DNA from: Flavobacterium sp. J27
GTDB taxonomy: Bacteria; Bacteroidota; Bacteroidia; Flavobacteriales; Flavobacteriaceae
Length of the DNA stretch: 64,000 nucleotides
Reading direction: 5' to 3'
Assembly: GCF_004303025.1 (NCBI RefSeq)
Contig: NZ_PJQW01000003.1
Span: forward strand, 186,001 to 250,000
Translations under genes and position numbers: made by a program
Part shown: positions 55,749-64,000 of the stretch, in pieces
Position numbering within the stretch: the first letter of the stretch is position 1
How the letters are laid out: every line of letters begins with the position of its first letter
Notes under the pieces: generated by a model
Told to the model about the DNA's origin: nothing
Seen by the model: the letters and a program-made list of their open reading frames with translations, nothing else
Databases searched by the model: none

Positions 55749-55788
55749 TAGAAAAGCGACTATACTATGGTCGCTTTTCTATTTTTTT
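55749..55788. terminator. Bidirectional terminator between the 94-aa gene and the LysM gene
   Basis: The perfect 11-bp stem AGAAAAGCGAC/GTCGCTTTTCT has a 9-nt loop and is followed by a T-run on the plus strand. Confidence 0.88.
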
Positions 55789-55793
55789 ATTTC

Positions 55794-56261
55794 TTAATCT
55801 AATTTTGGAATTCGAAGTACTTGACCAGGATAAATTTTATCTGGATGGTCTAACATAGGTTGGTTTGCTTCAAAAATAATATTGTACTTATTTGCGTCTC
55901 CATAGTATTTTTTTGCAATTTTTGATAACCATTCTCCTTTTTCAACTGTGTGAAATTGCGCTTCAGGTTTTGGTTCGGGAGCAATAACTTTCATTTGGTT
56001 ATCAACTGTATCAACTCCTTCTACATTACCAATAGCTAATATTATTCTTTCTGCATCTTCTTGTTGTTCTACATCACCTTCAACAACTACATCATCACCT
56101 TTTAAGGTTATTTTTATATTTTTATATTTTAATCCCAAAGCTTTAACGTGTTCTAACAGTGCACTCGCTTTTAAGACTGCTTTTTCTTCTACTGGTGCTT
56201 CTTCTTCCTTTTTGCCAAAAAGTTTAGCGCCCGCATTTTTTACAAATGAAAATAATCCCAT
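55794..56261 (-). CDS. BON-LysM protein (Kbp/YgaU-like)
   Basis: A 155-residue protein. Residues 30-95 form a BON domain (LEHVKALGLKYKNIKITLKGDDVVVEGDV, IGNVEGVDTVDNQMKV) and 103-154 a LysM domain (HTVEKGEWLSKIAKKYYGDANKYNIIFEANQPML...IYPGQVLRIP). The architecture is that of E. coli Kbp, a potassium-binding protein. There is no signal peptide, again as in Kbp. Confidence 0.88.
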   Translation of the reverse strand: MGLFSFVKNAGAKLFGKKEEEAPVEEKAVLKASALLEHVKALGLKYKNIKITLKGDDVVVEGDVEQQEDAERIILAIGNVEGVDTVDNQMKVIAPEPKPEAQFHTVEKGEWLSKIAKKYYGDANKYNIIFEANQPMLDHPDKIYPGQVLRIPKLD

Positions 56262-56333
56262 AATTTAAAGTTGTTTATTTGTTACTACTCAAATATACTA
56301 AAAATGAAATGATTATTTTAAAATTCAAAATGA

Positions 56334-59300
56334 TTATTTCATAACTTTTACAATATTATTTTTAGAATGTGCACTAAACTCAGGAGCATACATACTTTGT
56401 ATTGTTGCGATTCCATCATTAAAAACGCCTGAATTGTTTACTCTAACATCGTATTCTAAAATATAGTATCCTTTATTTATCTTATCGAAAAAGAAATGTG
56501 TAGCAACATCTTTTGTACTCTTGTAATAATGTAAATTATCATTCCATTCTTGTTTAGATAATACATCTATAGGTTCAAAACACGATGCTCTTACATCTTT
56601 TAAATGAATATATTCTATATCTTCAAAAACTTGTAATGATAATTGAACCGTTACAATGTCGCCTATTTTTAACGATTTGTCATCGATATTTTTTAAAATA
56701 ATTCCTGTTGTGGTTTGTTCTTTTTTGAATAGTTTTTTAGTAATTAATAAAGCTTTGTTATTGCTTTCTTTTATATTTTCTAATGTCTCAAAATATTGCC
56801 AATAAATTCCGCCATAACCTGGTATTTTAGATTGGTTTTCAATACTAATTTCCGCCATTTCTTTTGAAATTTCAGGAGCTTTCCAATTGAGTTTTAGGTA
56901 ACCAATTTCACTCTCTTTTTCTTGTTCGTTTAGCTTTTTGATATTCATTTTTTCATTACCTATTTTAAATTGGGTTTCCCCTTTGATAGATGTCCATTCA
57001 GTTCCTCGTAGCAATAACGCATAAATAGCTTCAGTAGTTGCTTTTGTCGTTTTCCAATTTTTACTTTGTTTGTTTTTTAATAACCAAACTTTCATTTGAT
57101 CAATAGTCTTTTCATCCTGATTTACTTCATGAAAAGCTTCAATTAGTAAGGCTTGAGTTTCAATAGGAGATTGATACCAATACCAGCTCGTTTTATTTTC
57201 AATCCAATGCATTCCTATTTCATTATTTAACGAAGCAGTTTCTTTTAAATGGGTAAGAATCTTCTTGGCCATTTTTATGTCTCCAAAACGATTAAAAATA
57301 AGTGCTAACTGTGCTTTTTGGTATAACGAATAAGTAAGCCAATTTTCTTTAATGATTGTTAATTGTTCTTGTATTACAGGGGGTAGTTTACTAGAAAAGG
57401 GCAAATCTTTTAAGAAAAAGCTTCTGGTGTATAAATAATGAATATCGCTAAAGGAATAGTGTTTAAAATTATCTCGGTTGGTTTCAAAGTTTTCTAAAAA
57501 GTATTGATCTATAAAAGGAATACTTTTTGAAACTATAGCATTGTAGTTGGCTTTTTGATTAGGAAATAATTGGTTTAAGTGACCAATGCCTGCTAGAATA
57601 TGTTGTGTAATAAATAGATTTACTTCGCCACCATCAAACCATGGAAAACCACCATTTAATCCTAATTTTTCATTTAGTTTTTGTAAAGTTGTCTTTTTGT
57701 TTTGTTCTAATGTATTGATGTCGAATAGGTAAGCTAATTGTTTGTTTTTGTTGTTTACGTTTTCATTTTCGAAAAACCAAGGTGTTTCAGCTAATAAAAT
57801 AGATTTTAATTCTTCATTAATCTTTAATTTAGCATCAGGTCTTTTTTCATTTCTATAGGATTCAAATAAAGTAGCAATTTTAGGGTTTTTTGCTATAATT
57901 TCTGTTGCGATTGTATTGGCATAATAACGAGAAAATGTTTGTTCAGCGCATTCATGTTCAAATTCCATCAAATAGGGAAGAGCTTGTATTGCAAACCAAA
58001 CAGGATTAGAAGTATATTCAAAAGTAATTTTATGGTTTTGTAAGGTGGAAGAGGTGTTGTTTTTTAAATTTTCAAGAACATATACTTTTTTACTGTGTTC
58101 TTTTACCCAAACAGGAATGGTTTCTGTGATAAGGATTTTGTTACTTAAAACAGGTAAGATGTTTTCTTCGCCATCCGAAAAATTCCCTGATTGAGCTACA
58201 ATTTTATATTGTAATCCTTGTAAATCTTCTGGAATAGCTATGGTCCATGAAACGGCAACACTTTCTTTAGGTTTACAAATAAAATTTTTATGATTGTTCA
58301 GGTTGAGAGCCATGCTATCTATTGCCGTTCCATTAGTGGGATCAAATAATAAAAGCATCGCTATACCTGCTTTAGTTTCATTTGTCATGTTTACTATTTT
58401 AGAAACCAATGTTATGGTATCTTTTTCTCTTACAAAACGAGGTAAATTTGGCATTACCATAAGATCTTTCTGAGAAACAATATCACTTTGAAAATAAGCG
58501 GTTTCAAAATTCTTATTATGTCCTAATAATCGCAATTTCCATCGGGTTAATGATTCTGGAGTGCTAAAGTTAAAGCTAATTTTGCCCTCTTTATCTGTTT
58601 TTAAATCTGGATAGAAGAAAGCAGTTTCGTTAAAATTAGTACGGGTTTTTACTTGAGTCACTTCTTTGAGTGCTTTTTTTGTTGTGACAATAATAGCTCC
58701 ACCAGCTGCTTTGTTTCCGTATAAAGCAGTTGCAGAAGCATCTTTTAAAAGGGTGTAATTACCAATGAGCCCGACCCTTAATTTTGAGAATTCTTCAGAT
58801 GTAACTGGAGCGCCATCAACAATATATAAAGGTTCTATGTCATTTCCTATAGAGTTATAACCTCTAATTCTAATGGTAGGAGTGCTTCCCAGATTTTGTT
58901 GTACTTCAACCCCAGCTACTTGTCCACTTAAATAACTTAAAAATTTAGAGTCTTGAGGAATTGTATCTTCAATAACGGTTACTGCATATCCAAGCGTTTT
59001 TTTCTCTCTTTGAATACCATATGCTACAACCACAACTTCTTTTAAATCGGTTTCGTTGTTTTCTAAAGTAATGTTTATATTGTCATTTTTCGTTTTTACT
59101 GTATAATAGAAATCAATCATTCCTATATAAGAAATGGTTAAGATTTCTCCTGGTTCAGCCTGTATACTGAAATTACCATCAAAATCTGTAATTGTATTTC
59201 TTTTGGTGCCTTGTACAGTGATAGAAGCACTAGCTAATGGGCCTAACATGTCTGAAATGGTTCCAGTTACTGTTTTGGCATTTTTAGGAATGGTAGTTAG

Positions 59301-62300
59301 AGGTTGTATAGACTTTAAATATTTTTCTTTTGAATAGACGTTGTTGGGATTTTCAAAATTAAATCCAAAATAATTTAAATCGGGTTCTTTTATATAATAA
59401 TTGTAGTGTTTTACGCTCTGGCTAAATTTATTAAAATAAATATAGCTTTTGTTGTAATTATAAAAAGAAGGATAATTAGGAGAATGGTAACTAGTATTAA
59501 AATGTAGATTTGAATCCCATTCATGTTGTTTAAATTGATCCAATGAACTATCATACATACTTGCTAATACTTCAGTTTCAAGTTGCGAATTGATAATTTT
59601 AAAAGACCAAATTTCTTTACTGCTAGGTTCAATTTTATTGCGTAAACTGATGATTTCAAATTCTAGTTTTTTATTTACTATTTCTTTAGAAATGGAATAT
59701 TTTTTTTCTAAAGTTGTGTTGTCATAAAGAGCTGAAAAATGAAAAAAGAAATCTTCATTATTGGTGTAATTTTCTTTTTTAATTTTTAAAGTACCCTTGT
59801 TGTTTTGTAGTTGAATTGCTTCTTCTTGAGTTAATTTTGTACCTGTATAAAATCGAGAAAAGATATATAAATCAGGTATGACAGATTGAAATTCAAATTC
59901 AAAATAATCGTTTTTAGGGTTAGTGATGTCTTTAAAAGTAAAAAGAGCATTTTTATCAAAATTATTTTTATTTGATTTTAATTCGAAATAGTTCGTTTTA
60001 ATAATTTCATTGTTGTTCTTGTCTAGTGCTTTGGCAACAATTTTATAATTTCCATTCTCTAGTTTTTTAAAAAAATTCAAAGAGATTATTTTTTCTTTTG
60101 CGGTATCAAATGGAATTACTTTTAGTACTTTTTCACTTGTTTTAGAGTCGTTTTTGTCATAAGGTTCATGAGGAAAAAAAAGTCTAAAAGCATGTTCTGA
60201 AATGGTTTGGGTTTCTGGAATTTCAAATTGACGGTTTTTTAAAAAACTTTTCGCCTCAACAATAGAGATATACAAGTTTCCCTTAGTTTCTATTGGATAG
60301 TCATTTAATGTGGTAGCAGTAATTTTAATGTAATTGTCTTCTTCTTTATAAAATATTCTGTTATACGAGTTAAGTTCTAGTTTGAGCATTTCTTTTCCTA
60401 CTACTATTTTTTTAGAAGCTGCTCTAGTTTCTCCATTATTATCAACCACATCAACTTCTATAGTATAAAAGAGTTCTGTATTTTGGTTATTTCCTAATAA
60501 ATTATCATTAGCAATAAATTGAATTGTAAAATTGCCTTTTGAGTCTGTTTCTATTGATCCAATGTTTTTTCTTTCAGAATTAGAATCGTAAGTGTTTGCA
60601 TATGAATTTCTACTTATGGTGTAGTTTACCTTTGCGTTTGTAAGACTACTACCAGCTAAGGATTTAGCATTTCCTACTATTTTTAGAGTGTCGCCAATAG
60701 TATAATTCTCTTTAATAGTTTCAAAAGTAACTTCAAAAGTAGGACGTTTGTACTCTTCAACTTGAAAAGTAAATTCATTATCATAATTATAATTTACAAT
60801 ATCCCAAAAAGCGTGTTCTTCTTCTTTTTTATTGTAATATTTTTTGTCATTTTCGTAAGTGTCAGGTTCATCAACGATAAGTTTAAATTGACCTGTCAGT
60901 ACGTTTTTTGGAATGTCAAATTCCCCTGAAAAAGAACCAAATTCATTAGTTTGTACTTCATATTCTTTTAAGATATTATAATCAGAGTCTTCAATGGTGA
61001 CTAAAACAGTTACAAAAGGCACGATACTTTTTATGTTTTTTTTATTCTGAATTAAAATACCTTTATAAAATACTTTTTGGCCTGGACGATAGATTGCTCT
61101 ATCAAAATATACTTTAGCTTTCGCTTGAAATGCTTCATTGCTATCGTCGAATGATTTTGTATCTTTCTCTTTGAAAAAAAATCCTTTCTTATATGTGCCT
61201 GCTAATGTGTCTCCTTTTTGAATCAAAAAAATAGGACAATCGGCATTCATATTTTTACTTTTATCATACTTTTTTTTCCTAAAACTTACTTTACCAAGCA
61301 CATTTGGTTTTTTTGTTTCTTCATCGTTTTTAACAATAATATTTTGAAGAGGCTTGCCAGTTTTTCTGTCAGAGACATAAAAATAATCGTTTTGGCCATC
61401 GCTATCTTTTACAAACGAAATATTAGAAACCGTTATTCTAGTATATTCATAATTGTTATTTTGGAGTTCTAAATTATTAGGTTGAATTACTATAAGATAA
61501 TCGCCAATAGGCATAGGTTCTAGTAAAATTTCGGTAGTGTATTCAAAATATTTTTTTGGATTAGGGAGTTTTCTTGTGAAAGAAATTACTGGCTTATTTT
61601 TAGAAATAAAATTAGAAACAAGAGTGTTTTTTTCTAATACGTTTTTTGAAAGATCGAATGACTTCGGTATTTTAAAATAATGAATCGTAACAGTATCTAT
61701 ATTTTTATAGGTTAAAAAAGCTCTAGAAGGTTCTTTCTCATATAAAATTCGTTTTGTTTCAACATGCAAAGATTTTTGTAAAATTTTATTTTTAATCTTT
61801 TCAGCTTCTGCTAAAGCGTTATGATTATTTTTCTTTTGTAGAACCGAATCACAAATTTTTAAAATCTCATTATAGTGATTTTCTTCCGAATTTTTACTTG
61901 TAATAGAATATAAATAGTTTGCTTTATTAATTTTAATTTCTTGTAATAAAAAGATAGAATCGACCTTAGATTCTAATTTTTTTAATTGTTGAAAGTAAGA
62001 GAGGTTGTCTTCAAAAACTGAATGAATATAATTTAGTCTTTTTAAATGAGCTTCATTGTTTTTATGAGTATCGTGTAGATAATATTGCTCGTATTCTTGT
62101 AGTAATTCAATTGTTTTTTTGAAATTTGGAAGGGTTATTTCTTTTGTTGATACTTCAATAAAAGTGTCTGATTGCGCATAGAATTTTTTAATTTTATGCT
62201 CCTCAAAATCACTTTTTTTTATATCCCATGTTGTAAAATTATTTTTATAATACTCAATACATTTGTTCCATAATAGATCATAAAGGTTGTAGTTTTTTCC

Positions 62301-62801
62301 ATCTATGTCTGGAGAAATAATGAGGATGTCTTTATAGTTGAGAATGTTTTGCTCTTGTAGTAGAGGAGGATTGCTTATGCAGTTAAGGTAATTTTTCTCA
62401 ATTTCAAGATTTATTTTATGACTACTCCATAATTGAAAATTGGTTTCATCTTCTTTTTCAGCAGGTGTTCTTTTGTTTATCTGGTATCTATTTTTGTTGA
62501 AATAATCTTTTAAAATAGTGGCATAAATGTATTGTAATATTGCTTTAGAATTTCCTTTGGCTTTTGTTATTTCTTTATTTAGATTTGAAATAATCTTAGA
62601 TTGTGCATCTTCTTCTAGCTCTTGTGTAAATTTTGAAATATAAAAAAAGGTTTTTATAATTTGAGAATTGTCTTTTTTTTTCTTTGCTTTTTTATAAATA
62701 TTTTGAACACCTTCATAAGCACTATTTGTTTTGCCATCTATTTCATATTGATATACTTCTCGCCAATCTTTGTCAAAATTGTTTTGAGAAAAAAGTAACA
62801 T
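56334..62801 (-). CDS. Alpha-2-macroglobulin-like protein with embedded CarboxypepD_reg and TonB-plug segment
   Basis: A 2155-residue protein. The N-terminal half has helical and MG-type beta-sandwich regions (KAKVYFDRAIYRPGQKVFYKGILI is the A2M MG2 hallmark). Residues about 1170-1245 form a CarboxypepD_reg-like domain (TVTGTISDMLGPLASASITVQG), followed to about 1370 by a TonB-receptor plug (GQVAGVEVQQN, IRIRGYNSIG, LYIVDGAPV, DASATALYGNKAAGGAI), but no barrel follows. The A2M part resumes with DLKTDKEGKISFNFSTPESLTRWKL. C1618-A-E-Q1621 is the thioester motif, then an alpha-toroid and receptor-like end. The start at 62801 lacks a signal peptide; one is encoded just upstream in another frame. 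Confidence 0.85.
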   Translation of the reverse strand: MLLFSQNNFDKDWREVYQYEIDGKTNSAYEGVQNIYKKAKKKKDNSQIIKTFFYISKFTQELEEDAQSKIISNLNKEITKAKGNSKAILQYIYATILKDYFNKNRYQINKRTPAEKEDETNFQLWSSHKINLEIEKNYLNCISNPPLLQEQNILNYKDILIISPDIDGKNYNLYDLLWNKCIEYYKNNFTTWDIKKSDFEEHKIKKFYAQSDTFIEVSTKEITLPNFKKTIELLQEYEQYYLHDTHKNNEAHLKRLNYIHSVFEDNLSYFQQLKKLESKVDSIFLLQEIKINKANYLYSITSKNSEENHYNEILKICDSVLQKKNNHNALAEAEKIKNKILQKSLHVETKRILYEKEPSRAFLTYKNIDTVTIHYFKIPKSFDLSKNVLEKNTLVSNFISKNKPVISFTRKLPNPKKYFEYTTEILLEPMPIGDYLIVIQPNNLELQNNNYEYTRITVSNISFVKDSDGQNDYFYVSDRKTGKPLQNIIVKNDEETKKPNVLGKVSFRKKKYDKSKNMNADCPIFLIQKGDTLAGTYKKGFFFKEKDTKSFDDSNEAFQAKAKVYFDRAIYRPGQKVFYKGILIQNKKNIKSIVPFVTVLVTIEDSDYNILKEYEVQTNEFGSFSGEFDIPKNVLTGQFKLIVDEPDTYENDKKYYNKKEEEHAFWDIVNYNYDNEFTFQVEEYKRPTFEVTFETIKENYTIGDTLKIVGNAKSLAGSSLTNAKVNYTISRNSYANTYDSNSERKNIGSIETDSKGNFTIQFIANDNLLGNNQNTELFYTIEVDVVDNNGETRAASKKIVVGKEMLKLELNSYNRIFYKEEDNYIKITATTLNDYPIETKGNLYISIVEAKSFLKNRQFEIPETQTISEHAFRLFFPHEPYDKNDSKTSEKVLKVIPFDTAKEKIISLNFFKKLENGNYKIVAKALDKNNNEIIKTNYFELKSNKNNFDKNALFTFKDITNPKNDYFEFEFQSVIPDLYIFSRFYTGTKLTQEEAIQLQNNKGTLKIKKENYTNNEDFFFHFSALYDNTTLEKKYSISKEIVNKKLEFEIISLRNKIEPSSKEIWSFKIINSQLETEVLASMYDSSLDQFKQHEWDSNLHFNTSYHSPNYPSFYNYNKSYIYFNKFSQSVKHYNYYIKEPDLNYFGFNFENPNNVYSKEKYLKSIQPLTTIPKNAKTVTGTISDMLGPLASASITVQGTKRNTITDFDGNFSIQAEPGEILTISYIGMIDFYYTVKTKNDNINITLENNETDLKEVVVVAYGIQREKKTLGYAVTVIEDTIPQDSKFLSYLSGQVAGVEVQQNLGSTPTIRIRGYNSIGNDIEPLYIVDGAPVTSEEFSKLRVGLIGNYTLLKDASATALYGNKAAGGAIIVTTKKALKEVTQVKTRTNFNETAFFYPDLKTDKEGKISFNFSTPESLTRWKLRLLGHNKNFETAYFQSDIVSQKDLMVMPNLPRFVREKDTITLVSKIVNMTNETKAGIAMLLLFDPTNGTAIDSMALNLNNHKNFICKPKESVAVSWTIAIPEDLQGLQYKIVAQSGNFSDGEENILPVLSNKILITETIPVWVKEHSKKVYVLENLKNNTSSTLQNHKITFEYTSNPVWFAIQALPYLMEFEHECAEQTFSRYYANTIATEIIAKNPKIATLFESYRNEKRPDAKLKINEELKSILLAETPWFFENENVNNKNKQLAYLFDINTLEQNKKTTLQKLNEKLGLNGGFPWFDGGEVNLFITQHILAGIGHLNQLFPNQKANYNAIVSKSIPFIDQYFLENFETNRDNFKHYSFSDIHYLYTRSFFLKDLPFSSKLPPVIQEQLTIIKENWLTYSLYQKAQLALIFNRFGDIKMAKKILTHLKETASLNNEIGMHWIENKTSWYWYQSPIETQALLIEAFHEVNQDEKTIDQMKVWLLKNKQSKNWKTTKATTEAIYALLLRGTEWTSIKGETQFKIGNEKMNIKKLNEQEKESEIGYLKLNWKAPEISKEMAEISIENQSKIPGYGGIYWQYFETLENIKESNNKALLITKKLFKKEQTTTGIILKNIDDKSLKIGDIVTVQLSLQVFEDIEYIHLKDVRASCFEPIDVLSKQEWNDNLHYYKSTKDVATHFFFDKINKGYYILEYDVRVNNSGVFNDGIATIQSMYAPEFSAHSKNNIVKVMK

Positions 62802-62839
62802 GGAAAAAAAATGAGGATTAGAGTAAAATATTTTTTCAT
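62802..62839 (-). other. Out-of-frame signal-peptide start of the alpha-2-macroglobulin gene
   Basis: On the minus strand an ATG at 62839 reads MKKYFTLILIFF and then, after a run of eight T (62804-62811), falls out of frame with the macroglobulin. With one more T the reading continues as S-MLLFSQ-NNFDKDW, an ideal signal peptide ending in SQ. The tract is thus a slippage or phase-variation candidate or a sequencing error. Confidence 0.7.
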
Positions 62840-62952
62840 TGGAGTAGTTTTCTATATAGAGTAATGAAATTCAAAAAAGGTTGGATTATCTCAATCAAAA
62901 ATTTTGTCTAAGATAAAATAATTTTAGTTTTAGGATAATGCATCAATTTTCT

Positions 62953-62960
62953 TACTTTTG
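62953..62960 (+). promoter_or_regulatory. Candidate -7 box for the TPR gene
   Basis: TACTTTTG matches TAnnTTTG 16 bp before the start codon of the TPR gene; no good -33 match. Confidence 0.3.
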
Positions 62961-62976
62961 AATATTAAAATTTGCT

Positions 62977-63669
62977 ATGTATAGGATTGTATTATTTTTT
63001 TTGCCTTTCCTCACTTTTTCACAAAGTAATTTTGAAAAAGGGGAATCATTATTCCATCAAAAGAAATACGATGAAGCAAATGTATATTTTGAAGCGCATT
63101 TAAAAGCAAAACCCTCAGATTATAAAACGATTGAATATTTGGGAGATATTGCGGGCTATCATAAAAAATGGGATGAAGCCATGGTAAAATACAAAGTATT
63201 AAAGGAAAAATTTCCTAATAATGCCAACTACCATTATAAATATGGTGGTGCAATGGGAATGAAAGCAAAAGAAAGTAGTAAATTTAAAGCCTTAGGGATG
63301 ATTGATGAAATTGAAACATCTTTTAAAACGGCTGCTAAATTAGACGCTAAACATACCGACACTAGATGGGCCTTATTGATATTATATTTAGAATTACCAG
63401 GAATACTTGGAGGAAGTGAAAAAAAAGCACAAAAATATGCTGATGAATTAATGACTATTTCTAAGATTGATGGGGTTATGGCAAAAGGACATATTGAAGA
63501 ATATTTTAAAAGATATACAAAAGCAGAAAGTTACTATTTACAAGGAGTAAATTTAACCCATTCAAAAACTGCATATCTCAGATTAATTAATTTATATAAA
63601 AAAATGGAACTTCCTAAAAAGGTAAAAGCTATAGAAGAAGAATCATATAAATATAATAAGGACTCATAG
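62977..63669 (+). CDS. Secreted tetratricopeptide-repeat protein
   Basis: A 230-residue protein with a signal peptide (MYRIVLFFLPFLTFSQ) and TPR helices: NFEKGESLFHQKKYDEANVYFEAHLKAKPSD, YKTIEYLGDIAGYHKKWDEAMVKYKVLKEKFPNN and later KRYTKAESYYLQGVNL. The segment LPGILGGSEKKAQKYADEL is a family-typical loop. Periplasmic scaffold role likely, partner unknown. It is divergent from the macroglobulin gene and precedes mpl by 45 bp. Confidence 0.82.
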   Translation: MYRIVLFFLPFLTFSQSNFEKGESLFHQKKYDEANVYFEAHLKAKPSDYKTIEYLGDIAGYHKKWDEAMVKYKVLKEKFPNNANYHYKYGGAMGMKAKESSKFKALGMIDEIETSFKTAAKLDAKHTDTRWALLILYLELPGILGGSEKKAQKYADELMTISKIDGVMAKGHIEEYFKRYTKAESYYLQGVNLTHSKTAYLRLINLYKKMELPKKVKAIEEESYKYNKDS

Positions 63670-63714
63670 CTATTTATATTTCGTAATATAAGATAAATAA
63701 CAACTAAAATTTCA

Positions 63715-64000
63715 ATGAATATACATTTCATAGCAATAGGTGGTGCTGCAATGCACAATTTGGCACTAGCTTTACATAATAAAGGATATAAAGTAACGGG
63801 TAGCGATGATGCTATTTTTGAACCTTCAAAATCTAGATTGGAGAAAAAAAACTTGTTGCCAATTGAAATGGGTTGGTTCCCTGAAAAAATTAATACAGCT
63901 CTCGATGCTGTTATTTTAGGTATGCATGCTAAAGCAGATAACCCAGAACTGTTACGTGCAAAAGAATTAGGGTTGAAGATTTACTCATACCCTGAATTTT
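63715..64000 (+). CDS. mpl: Mpl/MurC-family ligase, 5' part (runs off the window)
   Basis: The first 95 codons of a Mur ligase. MNIHFIAIGGAAMHNLALALHNKGYKVTGSDDAIFEPSKSRLEKKNLLP is the N-terminal UDP-binding Rossmann domain of Mpl (UDP-MurNAc:L-Ala-gamma-D-Glu-mDAP ligase), which recycles cell-wall tripeptide; AAMHNLA rather than MurC's GMSGLA supports Mpl. The remainder lies outside. Confidence 0.82.
   Translation, partial: MNIHFIAIGGAAMHNLALALHNKGYKVTGSDDAIFEPSKSRLEKKNLLPIEMGWFPEKINTALDAVILGMHAKADNPELLRAKELGLKIYSYPEF

Overview
The window is a chromosomal segment of an AT-rich member of the Bacteroidota, almost certainly family Flavobacteriaceae and close to Flavobacterium. This rests on the T9SS C-terminal sorting domain on a secreted laminarinase-like enzyme, the long (about 315 aa) NusB, the Hpt-Adk fusion, the cyclophilin-FKBP fusion, the DUF6428/ArsR arsenic cluster, the general absence of Shine-Dalgarno sequences, and several TAnnTTTG-type -7 promoter elements. 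The content is mostly ordinary housekeeping and stress genes. I see no prophage, insertion sequence, CRISPR array, tRNA or rRNA gene.

Layout. 1-1.2 kb: 3' end of rpsA. 1.2-4 kb: an orphan lipoprotein, then an arsenic-type cluster (ArsR regulator, DUF6428, arsenate-reductase-like phosphatase) without an efflux gene and with a candidate interspersed repeat between its last two genes. 4.3-7.1 kb: multimodular GH16 enzyme exported by T9SS. 7.2-11 kb: peroxide defence (DUF6952, thioredoxin, peroxiredoxin, KatG). 11-18 kb: NhaC antiporter, M28 peptidase, PLP sulfur-amino-acid enzyme divergent from an Lrp regulator, a Cys-rich double-glycine peptide, Lpd. 18-28 kb: DoxX, rplS-trmD, DUF1569, an ABC system whose permease is fused to an M1 peptidase, HTH/DUF2975 pair, methyltransferase, SDR, GNAT. 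28-39 kb: fused cyclophilin-FKBP, Crp/Fnr regulator with an FNR-like site behind it, BAAT-type hydrolase, small cytochrome c, CDF transporter, redoxin, Mpo1-like protein, CsaA, DUF3276, ABC exporter, leucine dehydrogenase, nusB-DUF1573-yajC. 39-47 kb: M23 and M3 peptidases, TPR-AraC regulator, pepT. 47.3-50.9 kb: a pair of probable small RNA genes, then purE, a frameshifted small membrane gene, purK. 50.9-64 kb: hpt-adk, CNNM/CorC protein, obg, two roadblock-like proteins, LysM/BON protein, a giant alpha-2-macroglobulin with an embedded TonB-plug segment, a TPR protein, and the start of mpl.

The most interesting structure lies between the M3 peptidase and purE: two tandem plus-strand units share a promoter core (CGATTAA-N-TG-NN-TATATTTGTA), have different 5' hairpins, and end in an identical 81-bp module with a Rho-independent terminator. 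This looks like a duplicated small RNA gene with a variable 5' domain and a fixed 3' domain. Also notable are the T8 tract that puts the alpha-2-macroglobulin signal peptide out of frame, the orphan RiPP/bacteriocin-like precursor, and the frameshifted gene inside the purK-purE operon.
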